From NCBI GenBank assembly GCA_963678775.2, contig CAXXGR010000010.1, positions 434,001-498,000 of the forward strand: DNA of 64,000 nucleotides. The letters are read 5' to 3'. The position numbers and the translations under genes are program-made. Under the pieces are notes generated by a model. That model was not told the DNA's origin. It saw only the letters and a program-made list of their open reading frames with translations, and made no database searches. This document shows positions 18,666 to 26,956 of this stretch, piece after piece. Numbering within the stretch: position 1 is the stretch's first letter; the number at the start of each line of letters is the position of its first letter. Origin of the DNA: JBFHIJ01 sp963678775 (GTDB lineage Bacteria > Bacteroidota > Ignavibacteria > Kapaibacteriales > UBA2268).

Positions 18666-18726
18666 GTAAACTAAACTCTGTCCTTTGATTTATTATTATA
18701 ACTCTAATGGACAGAGTTTAGTTTAC
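18666..18726. terminator. Long inverted repeat / bidirectional terminator
   Basis: A perfect 18-bp inverted repeat, GTAAACTAAACTCTGTCC (18666-18683) and its complement (18709-18726), encloses a 25-nt AT-rich loop. It sits between the convergent acyl-CoA synthetase and xseB genes. The tails are not T-rich runs, so termination is inferred from location and stem strength. Confidence 0.65.
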
Positions 18727-18741
18727 ACTACTGATACATTA

Positions 18742-18930
18742 CTATTTGCTTATTTCAGTTACTTTTTGCTCTGCCTTTTCTAAGAAAGATCGGCATTCAT
18801 TTGACAGTTTCATAGCTTCCTCGTATTCAGCGATTAACTCTTCCAGTGGTTTTTCGCTGTTGTCCAAATTTTCTACTATTTCTTCAATTCTGTCTATTTG
18901 CTCTTCAAAACTGATTTTCTTTTTCGACAT
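18742..18930 (-). CDS. xseB: Exodeoxyribonuclease VII small subunit
   Basis: This 62-residue, highly charged helical protein has ISFEEQIDRIEEIVENLDNSE then PLEELIAEYEEAMKLSNECRSFLEKAEQKV, the standard XseB pattern. It is the small subunit of ExoVII, which degrades single-stranded DNA. It lies 87 bp downstream of xseA on the same strand, the usual gene order. Confidence 0.93.
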   Translation of the reverse strand: MSKKKISFEEQIDRIEEIVENLDNSEKPLEELIAEYEEAMKLSNECRSFLEKAEQKVTEISK

Positions 18931-19017
18931 TATATCACCTATATTAGAAATATATTTTATTTGTAAGTTTGCTCTATCTCTGCGGGTTGCTAAATAGAAA
19001 ACTATTTATTAAGTAAG

Positions 19018-20214
19018 TTAAAACAGTTGTGCCTGGCCTTTGGGAGGAACAGACAACTCAATTTCTTCATTTTTTCTTACAATTTTTATTTTACTGTGCT
19101 TGTAAATTGATTCATCATTTTGGATAATATTATTTCCACTATATAATAATGCAAAACCTTTATCTAGAGGTTTCATAGGATGCAAGGAACTGCCATGTGC
19201 TTCTAATCTGTTTAGTTTATCTTTTAGAGAAGCAAGGTTAGAAGTAATTCTTCTTGTCATTCTTGTCACATTAGAATCAATGCTTTGCTGGTGTATGCGT
19301 ATTCTGTCAAGCATTCTATTCTTGAAACGTTCACCGGTTAAATCATTTAGTTGCACTTTATAGTCAGTCAATATTCTACTGATAGAACGTTCAGATAGTT
19401 CTTCAGCTTTATCAAGGAAATTAAATAGCTTATCTATAGTTATTGGTGTTGCCATTTCAGCTGCTGCTGTAGGAGTAGCTGCTCTATGATCAGCTACAAA
19501 ATCGGCGATAGTAAAATCAGTTTCGTGACCAACACCGCTAATTATAGGTATTTTAGAATTAAAAATAGCATTTGCTACTATTTCTGTATTAAAACACCAC
19601 AAATCTTCTAATGAGCCCCCGCCTCTACCAATGATTAAAATATCAGCTTTAGAATCATTTAGATTTTCAATGGCTTTTGCTATATCTTCAGCAGCTCCTT
19701 CACCTTGCACTAATGTAGGACGGAATAAAATTTCAGCAGATGGAAACCTTCTTAGAGTAGTTGATAGTATGTCTTTTACAGCTGCTCCAGTCGGAGAAGT
19801 AGAAACTCCAATCTTCATAGGCAAAGCAGGTATAGGTTTTTTATTAGCAACATCAAAGTATCCCTGTTGGCTTAATTTTTCTTTTAGAGCTTCGTATGCA
19901 AGATATAAATCGCCTTGTCCCATTGGCTGCATGGAGCTTATATCCATTTGATAGCTACCACGAGGTGGATATACCGTTACACTACCTGAAACAACTACTT
20001 TCATTCCATCAGTGGGTATAAAATTTAAATTCCGCGATTTCCACATTGTACAGGATATTTGTGCATTACTGTCCTTTATAGAAAAATATCTATGTCCTGA
20101 ACTATGTTGTTTAAAGTTAGAGATTTCTCCTTCAACTTTAAGTGAAGAGAAACCAGTCTCTAAGGTACGTTTTATTTGGTTGGTAAGTTGACTTACCGTC
20201 AATGAATTTTGCAT
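19018..20214 (-). CDS. xseA: Exodeoxyribonuclease VII large subunit
   Basis: This 398-residue protein has an N-terminal OB fold (LKVEGEISNFKQHSSGHRYFSIKD), then the catalytic core with KIGVSTSPTGAAVKDI, IGRGGGSLEDLWCFN, ISGVGHETDFTIADFVADHRAATPTAAAE. A helical region and a short C-terminal domain containing PLDKGFALLY follow. Together with xseB it forms ExoVII. It lies 50 bp downstream of the YitT gene on the same strand. Confidence 0.95.
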   Translation of the reverse strand: MQNSLTVSQLTNQIKRTLETGFSSLKVEGEISNFKQHSSGHRYFSIKDSNAQISCTMWKSRNLNFIPTDGMKVVVSGSVTVYPPRGSYQMDISSMQPMGQGDLYLAYEALKEKLSQQGYFDVANKKPIPALPMKIGVSTSPTGAAVKDILSTTLRRFPSAEILFRPTLVQGEGAAEDIAKAIENLNDSKADILIIGRGGGSLEDLWCFNTEIVANAIFNSKIPIISGVGHETDFTIADFVADHRAATPTAAAEMATPITIDKLFNFLDKAEELSERSISRILTDYKVQLNDLTGERFKNRMLDRIRIHQQSIDSNVTRMTRRITSNLASLKDKLNRLEAHGSSLHPMKPLDKGFALLYSGNNIIQNDESIYKHSKIKIVRKNEEIELSVPPKGQAQLF

Positions 20215-20263
20215 ATTATATTGTTTTTTAGATAAAAAATATTTTGGTATCAGTAAGTAGTTG

Positions 20264-21250
20264 CTATTTCTTCTTTAGATTTTGAACTGCACGTTTCTTT
20301 ATCATGCCGCCTTTGGTGTCACGTATGCTATTCATAATAACAAAAGCATTTGGATCTATCTTATCTAATTCTGTTTGTAAGCGTGCTATTTCCAAGCGAG
20401 TTACTACAGTGTAGATTATGTCTTGTTTTGCGGTACGTTCACCTTCAGGAGTAAAGCCTCTGGAACCATGATAGATTGTTACACCGTGCCCCAATACAGA
20501 GGTAAGCATTTCTCGCACCTTTTCAGAGGAATGAGAAATGATGCTAATGCCTGTATATTCTTCTATTCCTTCAATAACGAAATCTACAGTTTTAGAAGCT
20601 ACCATATAAGTTAAAATAGCATAAAGTGCAATTTCAATCGATAAAATGTATGCAGCTACTGAAAATATCATAATATTGAAAAGTAGAATAATATCCCCCA
20701 CTGTTAATCTTATTCGTTTGCTTAAAAATATAGCCAAGATTTCAGTACCATCAAGGACCGCTCCACCTCTAATGGCAAGACCTATACCTGCTCCAAGAAA
20801 GAAGCCACCAAACGCTGCTACGAGTAACTTATCGTTAGTAATTGCCGGATAGGGAACAAAGTGAACTGCTAAAGCTAAACCAACTATAGCTACTAAAGAC
20901 TTTGCAACAAAACCTTTGCCTATCTGCGATAAACCCATTATCAAGAAAGGCAGATTTATTAAAATTAATAGTATTGATAAATCGATTCCTGAAATCTTAG
21001 AAGTAAGTAGAGATATACCTGTAACTCCTCCGTCAATAAAGCCATTCGGCAATAGAAAACTACTTAGTCCGAAACCCGCGGAAGCTACACCTAAAAAAAT
21101 AAACAAATATTCTTTTATTTTGTGAATATACTCAATAACTGTTTCTTTAAACAGTTTATCATAAGATGGCTGATTTTGTGAGTACATTTCTCTATGATTA
21201 AGAATATTCTTAACTTTTTTAGAAATAATAAATTGAAAAAATGGGTTCAT
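20264..21250 (-). CDS. YitT family membrane protein (DUF161/DUF2179)
   Basis: This 328-residue protein has about five to six membrane helices between residues 40 and 215, with the family motif GFGLSSFLLPNGFIDGGVTGISLL and GAGIGLAIRGGAVLDGTEIL. A C-terminal cytoplasmic DUF2179 domain contains HGVTIYHGSRGFTPEGERTAKQDIIYTVVTR. Family function is not established. It is the first gene of a minus-strand run that continues into xseA/xseB and is divergent from the K+ channel gene. Confidence 0.85.
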   Translation of the reverse strand: MNPFFQFIISKKVKNILNHREMYSQNQPSYDKLFKETVIEYIHKIKEYLFIFLGVASAGFGLSSFLLPNGFIDGGVTGISLLTSKISGIDLSILLILINLPFLIMGLSQIGKGFVAKSLVAIVGLALAVHFVPYPAITNDKLLVAAFGGFFLGAGIGLAIRGGAVLDGTEILAIFLSKRIRLTVGDIILLFNIMIFSVAAYILSIEIALYAILTYMVASKTVDFVIEGIEEYTGISIISHSSEKVREMLTSVLGHGVTIYHGSRGFTPEGERTAKQDIIYTVVTRLEIARLQTELDKIDPNAFVIMNSIRDTKGGMIKKRAVQNLKKK

Positions 21251-21385
21251 TGCTCACTCGTTATTTAGTTATATTATATATTAGCTTAATTGCAAATATT
21301 GATTGTTATTATATAGACATTCCATTACTAAATATATTAGAAAAGATTTCTTCTTGCAACAAGAAAAATCAAAAATGAGGCAACA

Positions 21386-22432
21386 ATGGTTTATAGACCT
21401 AAAATACTAAAAGAGAAAGTGAATCTGAAGAGATCAATTTATCCGCTACTAGTACTTTTAATAGTTATTCTGTCAGGTACTTATGGTTACATGATGCTTG
21501 GGATAGAACAAAATATTTCGCTTATAGATGGATTATACATGACCTGGATTACTATTTCAACTATAGGCTACACTGAGGTAATAGAACTAGATGCTACAGG
21601 TCGTATTTTTACAATGATTATTGGTGGTTTAGGTATTGGTAGTTTATTTTATATACTAGGTGTGTTTATGGAAAATCTAGTAGCAATGCAGTTGTTAAAC
21701 TTAAGAGGTAATAAAAAATTGAAAAAGAAAATCGATCAAATGAGTAACCATATAATTGTAGTTGGTTTGGGTAGGGTAGGCAATCTGACTGCATCAGAAT
21801 TAAAAGCAAAAGATGTAGAATGTGTTGTAATCAGTGATAAATTTAAAGATAAAGAAAGAGATATTGTTAGCGAAAATATTTTAGCTATAGAAGGAGATGC
21901 TACCGAGGATTCCATATTGCTAGCAGCCGGCATAGAAAGAGCTAAAGGTATAATAGTAACAACAGCTAATGCAGCTACAACGCTGTTTGTAGTTCTAAGT
22001 GCTAAAGAGTTAAATCCTAATATTTTTGTAGTCGCACGTGCAGATGAAGAAACAACTATCAGGAAACTGCAAAGAGCAGGTGCAGATAGAGTAGTTAATC
22101 CATATTCTACAGGTGGGCAAAGACTTGCTAACTTTGTTATTAAACCACATGTAGTAGACTTTTTAGAGTCAAGCTTCGGATATGGAGAATATAATTTAAG
22201 TTTAGAGTCAATCGATTTGCCTCCAAACTGCAAATGGTTTAATAAGTCATTGAAAGATTTGAATTTGAGAGTAGTTGCAGGAGCCAGCGTATTAGCTGTT
22301 ATCAGAGATGATGAGCCTATCTTAAATCCAGGAGCCAATTTTGTTTTCAAAAAAAATGACAAACTATTAGCTTTTGGAACTCAAGCTCAACTAAAAAAAT
22401 TAGAGGATTTTATGACAATTGAAGAAATTTAG
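21386..22432 (+). CDS. Two-helix K+ channel with RCK (TrkA-N/TrkA-C) domains
   Basis: This 348-residue protein has a first membrane helix near residues 18-38, a pore helix and filter TISTIGYTEV (residues 56-65), a second membrane helix near 74-97, an RCK N-domain opening HIIVVGLGRVGN, and a C-terminal TrkA-C-like domain. This is the MthK-like channel architecture; ligand binding to the RCK ring gates K+ flow. The filter reads TIGYTE, with Thr63 where the usual TVGYGD has Gly. It lies alone, divergent from the YitT gene. Confidence 0.88.
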   Translation: MVYRPKILKEKVNLKRSIYPLLVLLIVILSGTYGYMMLGIEQNISLIDGLYMTWITISTIGYTEVIELDATGRIFTMIIGGLGIGSLFYILGVFMENLVAMQLLNLRGNKKLKKKIDQMSNHIIVVGLGRVGNLTASELKAKDVECVVISDKFKDKERDIVSENILAIEGDATEDSILLAAGIERAKGIIVTTANAATTLFVVLSAKELNPNIFVVARADEETTIRKLQRAGADRVVNPYSTGGQRLANFVIKPHVVDFLESSFGYGEYNLSLESIDLPPNCKWFNKSLKDLNLRVVAGASVLAVIRDDEPILNPGANFVFKKNDKLLAFGTQAQLKKLEDFMTIEEI

Positions 22433-22874
22433 AAGCTCATATTTATCAAAATCTATATATCTCAAAAAGAATATGAATAAAATAATGAATATAATGGGTT
22501 GAAAAATATATTATACAGTAATATATAGAACATAGATTAGACAAAACGAATATATTGGTGATTAAAGGAGATATTGTAAATGATATTCATAAAGAGATAA
22601 GTGAATATATATCAGTAATATATAGCAATATTAAAATTGTTATACCTCTATCTAAACTCGCTTACATAATAAATAATTGTATTTAAGGAAATCTCTAATT
22701 AAAAGAGATAATAGTCCGATTATATTCTGAATAAAATCATTTCTGTAACTGAAATGTTGCAAATATTTTAACTTCATTTTGATTGCAAACATTATTTCAC
22801 AATTACCTAACAGAAGTTGTATAACCCTGAAAAAAGTATACATACCATAGAATTAACCCTGAGTAGAGTCAGAT

Positions 22875-22935
22875 ATACTTATAAGTATTTGAAAAATAGG
22901 GAGTAACAAGTCATTTGAATACCAAATACTTACTC
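22875..22935. promoter_or_regulatory. Overlapping, mutually exclusive inverted repeats
   Basis: Three pairings share bases: the palindrome ATACTTATAAGTAT at 22875-22888; TAAGTATTTG (22882-22891) with CAAATACTTA (22923-22932); and GAGTAA (22901-22906) with TTACTC (22930-22935). Such competing stems are seen in attenuators, but the region is AT-rich and chance matches are possible. Confidence 0.25.
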
Positions 22936-23124
22936 TGATATATCCATTTTTATTCAACTTTATACACAAATCTTACACACATAGGCATACCTAAATTATC
23001 TATTAGTTGTATCCATAGATTCCTCTTGCTAGTTATTATTTGTATTAAAATGTGATAATGGCAAAACCCACCTATTGTTTATTTAAAGTCATCTGCATAA
23101 GTTCCCCTTGTGCTCTAAAATTTG

Positions 23125-23145
23125 CATGTATTGAGTAAATACATG
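23125..23145. promoter_or_regulatory. Candidate operator upstream of hydC
   Basis: CATGTATT and AATACATG form a perfect 8-bp inverted repeat around a 5-bp centre (GAGTA), the shape of a dimeric regulator site. It directly follows TAAAATTTG (23116-23124), which is near the TAnnTTTG -7 box, and lies about 140 bp before hydC. It does not match the Rex consensus. Confidence 0.4.
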
Positions 23146-23283
23146 AGTTGAAATTGGAGCTTGTGTGTGAAACCCGAAAAGATCTAATTGTGTGGGGATT
23201 ATGTCCCATAGTAATCTCTGCACTGGTCTTTATCAAGAATTTTCAATCAATAAAATAAATTTTTGCTATCTGAGGAGATTATT

Positions 23284-23829
23284 ATGTCAGAAGTTCAAAA
23301 ATGTTGTAACTGTCAACAAGAACAAACCGAAGAAGAATTATTAGTGATTCTCGAAGATGTTCTAAATGACTATAAAGACAAGCCGGGTGCGTTAATACCG
23401 GTACTACAAATAGCGCAAAATATGTTTGGCTATCTGCCTGAAGTAGTGCTAAAGAAAATAGCATTAAAAATGGAAAAATCTTATAGCGAAGTTGCAGGCG
23501 TAGTAAGTTTTTATTCTTTCTTTTCTACTACACCGCGCGGCAAATATATGATTAGAATCTGCTTGGGAACTGCGTGTTATGTTCGTGGTGGTAAAGACAT
23601 ATTAGATGCATTCAAAAATAAACTAAAAATTGATGTAGGTGGCACAACTGATGACAGACTATTTTCACTAGATGTCGGAAGATGTTTTGGAGCTTGTGGT
23701 CTTGCACCTGTTATCATGGTTAATGATGAAACTTTTGAAAGGGTTAAGCCCGATAGGATAGAACAAATTATCAGTATATATCAGAAAAAAGAGCTGGAAG
23801 AAAATATCGAGGAGAATGTAAATGACTAA
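23284..23829 (+). CDS. hydC: NuoE/HydC-like [2Fe-2S] subunit of the hydrogenase complex
   Basis: A thioredoxin-like ferredoxin subunit of 181 residues. Ligand cysteines are Cys93 and Cys98 in CLGTACYVRGG and Cys134 and Cys138 in GRCFGACGLAP. The N-terminal helical part ends in PEVVLKKIALKM, as in NuoE. I take ATG 23284 as start because AGGAG lies 7-11 nt upstream; a TTG at 23263 is also in frame. The C-terminal end overlaps hydB by 8 nt, so translation is coupled. In HydABC complexes this subunit accepts electrons at the NAD(H)/FMN end. Confidence 0.9.
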   Translation: MSEVQKCCNCQQEQTEEELLVILEDVLNDYKDKPGALIPVLQIAQNMFGYLPEVVLKKIALKMEKSYSEVAGVVSFYSFFSTTPRGKYMIRICLGTACYVRGGKDILDAFKNKLKIDVGGTTDDRLFSLDVGRCFGACGLAPVIMVNDETFERVKPDRIEQIISIYQKKELEENIEENVND

Positions 23830-26800
23830 TATACTATTAAAATCAGCTCAAGATTTACTTAAATATAGAGAGCAAATAAAACAGAATACTGCGAACTCTA
23901 AAATTCAGAGAGTAATTAAAGTATGTACTGGTGGTGGTTGTCTTGCGACCGGTTCTCAAAAAGTAAAAGATAAGTTTGAAGCATTATTGAACGACAAGGG
24001 CTATGACACAATACAAGTAAAAGGTACAGGTTGCCTTGGTCCATGTGTGAAAGGTCCTATAGTGGTGATGGATCATGATAATACTTTTTATCAAGACGTA
24101 AGGATTGACGATGTGAATGAAATAATCACATCTCATATAGAAAATGGTGAAATAGTTGACCGATTAAATTGGAAAAGGGATGCTGACCAGGTATCTATTC
24201 CTAATATGGACGATATTGAATATTTTAAAGCTCAAACAAAATTAGTGCTTAGGAATTGCGGAAAGATTAGCCCCGAAAGCATAGATGACTACATTGAGAT
24301 TGGTGGTTATTCTGCAGTTGCTAAAACATTAACAGAGCTAACGCCTGACGATGTAATCAATGAAATGAAACAATCAGGACTTCGTGGTCGTGGTGGTGCG
24401 GGTTTCCCAACCTGGATGAAGTGGGGATTTGCTAAACGTAATGAATCAGACCAAAAATATATGCTTTGTAATGCAGATGAAGGTGATCCGGGTGCATTTA
24501 TGGATAGGTCTGTTTTAGAAGGTGACCCACATTCCTTGATAGAAGGTATGATTATAGGTGCTTATTGCATCGGTGCATCTCAAGGTTATGTATATGTTAG
24601 AGCAGAATATCCTCTTGCAGTTGAACGTTTACAAAAGGCTATCGACATTGCAAGAGAAATGGGACTTATAGGTAATAATATTCTAGGAACCGATTTTAGT
24701 TTCGATTTAGAAATCAGAATGGGCTCCGGTGCTTTTGTTTGTGGAGAAGAAACTGCTCTTATTGCTTCAATCGAAGGCAAAAGAGGTGAACCAAGACCAC
24801 GTCCTCCATTCCCTGCAGACAAAGGTCTTTGGGGTAAGCCTACTGTACTAAATAATGTAGAAACTTATGCAAATATTGCTGAAATTATATTGAAAGGTGG
24901 AGAGTATTTCGCATCTTTCGGAACTGAGAAAAGTACAGGTACAAAAGTATTTGCTCTTTCTGGTGCTATTAATAATTCTGGTCTTGTAGAAGTACCTGTA
25001 GGAACTACTTTAGGTGAATTAGTATTTGATATTGGTAATGGAATTCCTAATGGGAAAAACTATAAAGCTGCTCAAGTGGGTGGTCCTTCCGGAGGTTGCA
25101 TTCCTAAAGCAAATCTAAATGTTAAGTTGGATTACGAATCATTACAAGAACTTGGAGCTATAATGGGTTCCGGGGGGCTTGTTGTAATGGATGAAGATAC
25201 TTGTATGGTTGACGTAGCGCGCTTCTTCTTAGAATTTTCACAAGAAGAGTCTTGCGGTAAATGTGTTCCATGCCGTGTAGGTACAAAACGAATGCTTGAG
25301 ATATTGGAAAGAATATGCAATGGCGAAGGTGTGCCTGAAGATATTGATAAATTAATTACATTAGGCGAGCAAATTAAAGAAACAGCACTTTGTGGACTCG
25401 GTCAAACAGCACCTAATCCTGTGCTTTCAACAATTAGGCACTTTAGACACGAATATGAACAACATATTCACCAGAAACATTGTGAAGCAGGTGTTTGTAG
25501 AGGACTTGTTCGTGCTCCGTGTCAATCTGCCTGCCCTGCACATGTAGATGTACCAGGTTTTGTATCTTTAGTTGCTGAAAAACGCTATGCAGAGGCTTTG
25601 AGGTTGCACAGAGAACGCAATCCATTCGCAGCTGTTTGTGCCAGAGTGTGTTTCCACACTTGTGAAGATAAATGTCGTCGTTCTTCATTGGATGATGCTG
25701 TTTCTATCAGAGCATTGAAACGCTTTATGGTAGACCAAGAAATAACAATTCAGCTACCGGAAGTAAGAGAAAACGAAGATAATGCTAAAAGAAAAATCGC
25801 AATTATTGGTGCCGGTCCAGCCGGACTTACTTGCGGATATTTCTTAGCAAGATTGGGCTATAAACCAACAGTATTTGAAGCAGAGCAAAGACCGGGCGGT
25901 ATGTTAGTTCAAACTATACCTTCTTATAGGTTGCCTAGAGAGATATTAGCTCGCGAAATCCGAATGATAGAAAATCTTGGGGTTGATATCCAATGTGATA
26001 AGAAATTAGGAAGAGATTTCTTGGTAGAAGATTTAAGGAACCAAGGATTTGATGCTATTTTTATTGCTATTGGTACTCCAAAAGGTGTTTGCTTGGATTT
26101 ACCAGGTGGAAATCACTCTGATGTACATAATTCTATGGACTTCCTTAAAACTTATAACCTAAGAGGTTCTGCACCAATTAAAAATAATATTATTATTGTT
26201 GGTGGTGGTAATGCGGCGATGGATTCTGCCAGATCTGCAATACGATTAGGAGCTGAAAGTGTAACAGTAGTTTACAGAAGAAGTCAAGAGCAAATGCCTG
26301 CATATTCTGAAGAGATAGAAGAAGCATTGCAAGAGGGCGTTAAAGTTATGTCGTTGACAAATCCTAAAGAAATCATAATTAAAGATGATAAAATAGTAGG
26401 GGTTAAGTGCCAAAGTATGACTTTAGGTGATTTTGACAGCTCCGGTAGAAGAAGAGCAGTAAGAAGCGAAGAAGAGTTTGTGTTAGAAGCTGATCAAGTT
26501 ATTATGGCTTGCGGTCAAGATTTTGATGATAGCTTGATTCCTCAAGGAACAAGATTAGATATGATTGGCGATAAAAGTATAGCTGTCAATCCGGTAACAC
26601 AGCAAACTTCAGTGCCTTGGGTATTCTCAGGTGGTGATGCTGCAGGTAATTTTGAAAGAACTGTTATCGAAGCTATTGCAGCCGGCGAAAGGGCTGCAGT
26701 TGGTATAGATGAGTTCCTTACTGGTGACAAACATGCTTTCTGGAGAGAAGAGTGGAAAATAGATACATACTTTGATCCTGATGCTGACCCAGTACCATAT

Positions 26801-26932
26801 AAACGTGCAAAATTGCCTTTACTTTCAGTGGACAGACGTAAAAATAACTTCCAGGAAGTTGAGCAAACTTGGAGTGAAGCTGAAACTGTAAGGCAAGCTG
26901 AGAGATGCTTACGCTGTGACTATTCTTGTTAA
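23822..26932 (+). CDS. hydB: Hydrogenase flavoprotein: NuoF/HydB fused to a GltD/NfnB-type FAD-NADPH module
   Basis: A 1036-residue fusion. Residues about 30-110 are a thioredoxin-like [2Fe-2S] domain (Cys35, Cys40, Cys71, Cys75). About 150-530 is the NuoF core with LRGRGGAGFPTWMKW for NADH/FMN, an SLBB part, and a [4Fe-4S] site (Cys478, Cys481, Cys484, Cys524). CEAGVC at 554-559 begins the usual HydB tail, but instead of a ferredoxin domain a GltD/NfnB module follows: Cys567, Cys571, Cys606, Cys610, Cys614 and Cys618 for [4Fe-4S] clusters, an FAD loop IAIIGAGPAG (659-668), and a second nucleotide loop GGGNAAMD (794-801) followed by VVYRRSQEQMPA, the Arg pair that suits NADPH. The protein ends CLRCDYSC. 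The HydB part would pass electrons between NADH, ferredoxin and hydrogenase; the added part would exchange with NADPH. That second role is inferred. Confidence 0.88.
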   Translation: MTNILLKSAQDLLKYREQIKQNTANSKIQRVIKVCTGGGCLATGSQKVKDKFEALLNDKGYDTIQVKGTGCLGPCVKGPIVVMDHDNTFYQDVRIDDVNEIITSHIENGEIVDRLNWKRDADQVSIPNMDDIEYFKAQTKLVLRNCGKISPESIDDYIEIGGYSAVAKTLTELTPDDVINEMKQSGLRGRGGAGFPTWMKWGFAKRNESDQKYMLCNADEGDPGAFMDRSVLEGDPHSLIEGMIIGAYCIGASQGYVYVRAEYPLAVERLQKAIDIAREMGLIGNNILGTDFSFDLEIRMGSGAFVCGEETALIASIEGKRGEPRPRPPFPADKGLWGKPTVLNNVETYANIAEIILKGGEYFASFGTEKSTGTKVFALSGAINNSGLVEVPVGTTLGELVFDIGNGIPNGKNYKAAQVGGPSGGCIPKANLNVKLDYESLQELGAIMGSGGLVVMDEDTCMVDVARFFLEFSQEESCGKCVPCRVGTKRMLEILERICNGEGVPEDIDKLITLGEQIKETALCGLGQTAPNPVLSTIRHFRHEYEQHIHQKHCEAGVCRGLVRAPCQSACPAHVDVPGFVSLVAEKRYAEALRLHRERNPFAAVCARVCFHTCEDKCRRSSLDDAVSIRALKRFMVDQEITIQLPEVRENEDNAKRKIAIIGAGPAGLTCGYFLARLGYKPTVFEAEQRPGGMLVQTIPSYRLPREILAREIRMIENLGVDIQCDKKLGRDFLVEDLRNQGFDAIFIAIGTPKGVCLDLPGGNHSDVHNSMDFLKTYNLRGSAPIKNNIIIVGGGNAAMDSARSAIRLGAESVTVVYRRSQEQMPAYSEEIEEALQEGVKVMSLTNPKEIIIKDDKIVGVKCQSMTLGDFDSSGRRRAVRSEEEFVLEADQVIMACGQDFDDSLIPQGTRLDMIGDKSIAVNPVTQQTSVPWVFSGGDAAGNFERTVIEAIAAGERAAVGIDEFLTGDKHAFWREEWKIDTYFDPDADPVPYKRAKLPLLSVDRRKNNFQEVEQTWSEAETVRQAERCLRCDYSC

Positions 26933-26956
26933 TCAGAAAATCGGAGTTAAAATATA

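Larger units (their letters stand above)
22433..23283. other. Long non-coding region upstream of the hydrogenase operon
   Basis: About 850 bp with no convincing gene, the longest gap in the window. It holds a set of overlapping inverted repeats at 22875-22935, a perfect 8-bp inverted repeat at 23125-23145, and GGGGATTATGTCCC near 23195. A 42-codon GTG frame at 22558-22686 and a 63-codon minus frame at 22652-22843 lack ribosome sites and recognisable products. It probably carries the hydrogenase promoter and control sites, and could hide a small RNA. Confidence 0.5.

Noticed and set aside
21736..22362. 208-codon open frame on the minus strand inside the K+ channel gene
   Set aside because: It is antisense to clear RCK domains and its composition (Ser/Leu/Thr/Pro-rich) is that of an antisense shadow.
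22558..22686. 42-codon GTG frame on the plus strand in the hydrogenase upstream gap
   Set aside because: Amino-acid make-up looks plausible, but there is no ribosome site, no ATG and no known motif. It could be a remnant; not enough to call.
22652..22843. 63-codon minus-strand frame in the same gap
   Set aside because: No ribosome site, low-complexity composition, and overlaps the other candidate. Probably chance in AT-rich DNA.
23146..23283. Rex- or FNR-type operator before hydC
   Set aside because: TTGTGTG-containing stretches exist but none forms the TTGTGAxxxxxxTCACAA-type palindrome, so no known redox regulator site is claimed.
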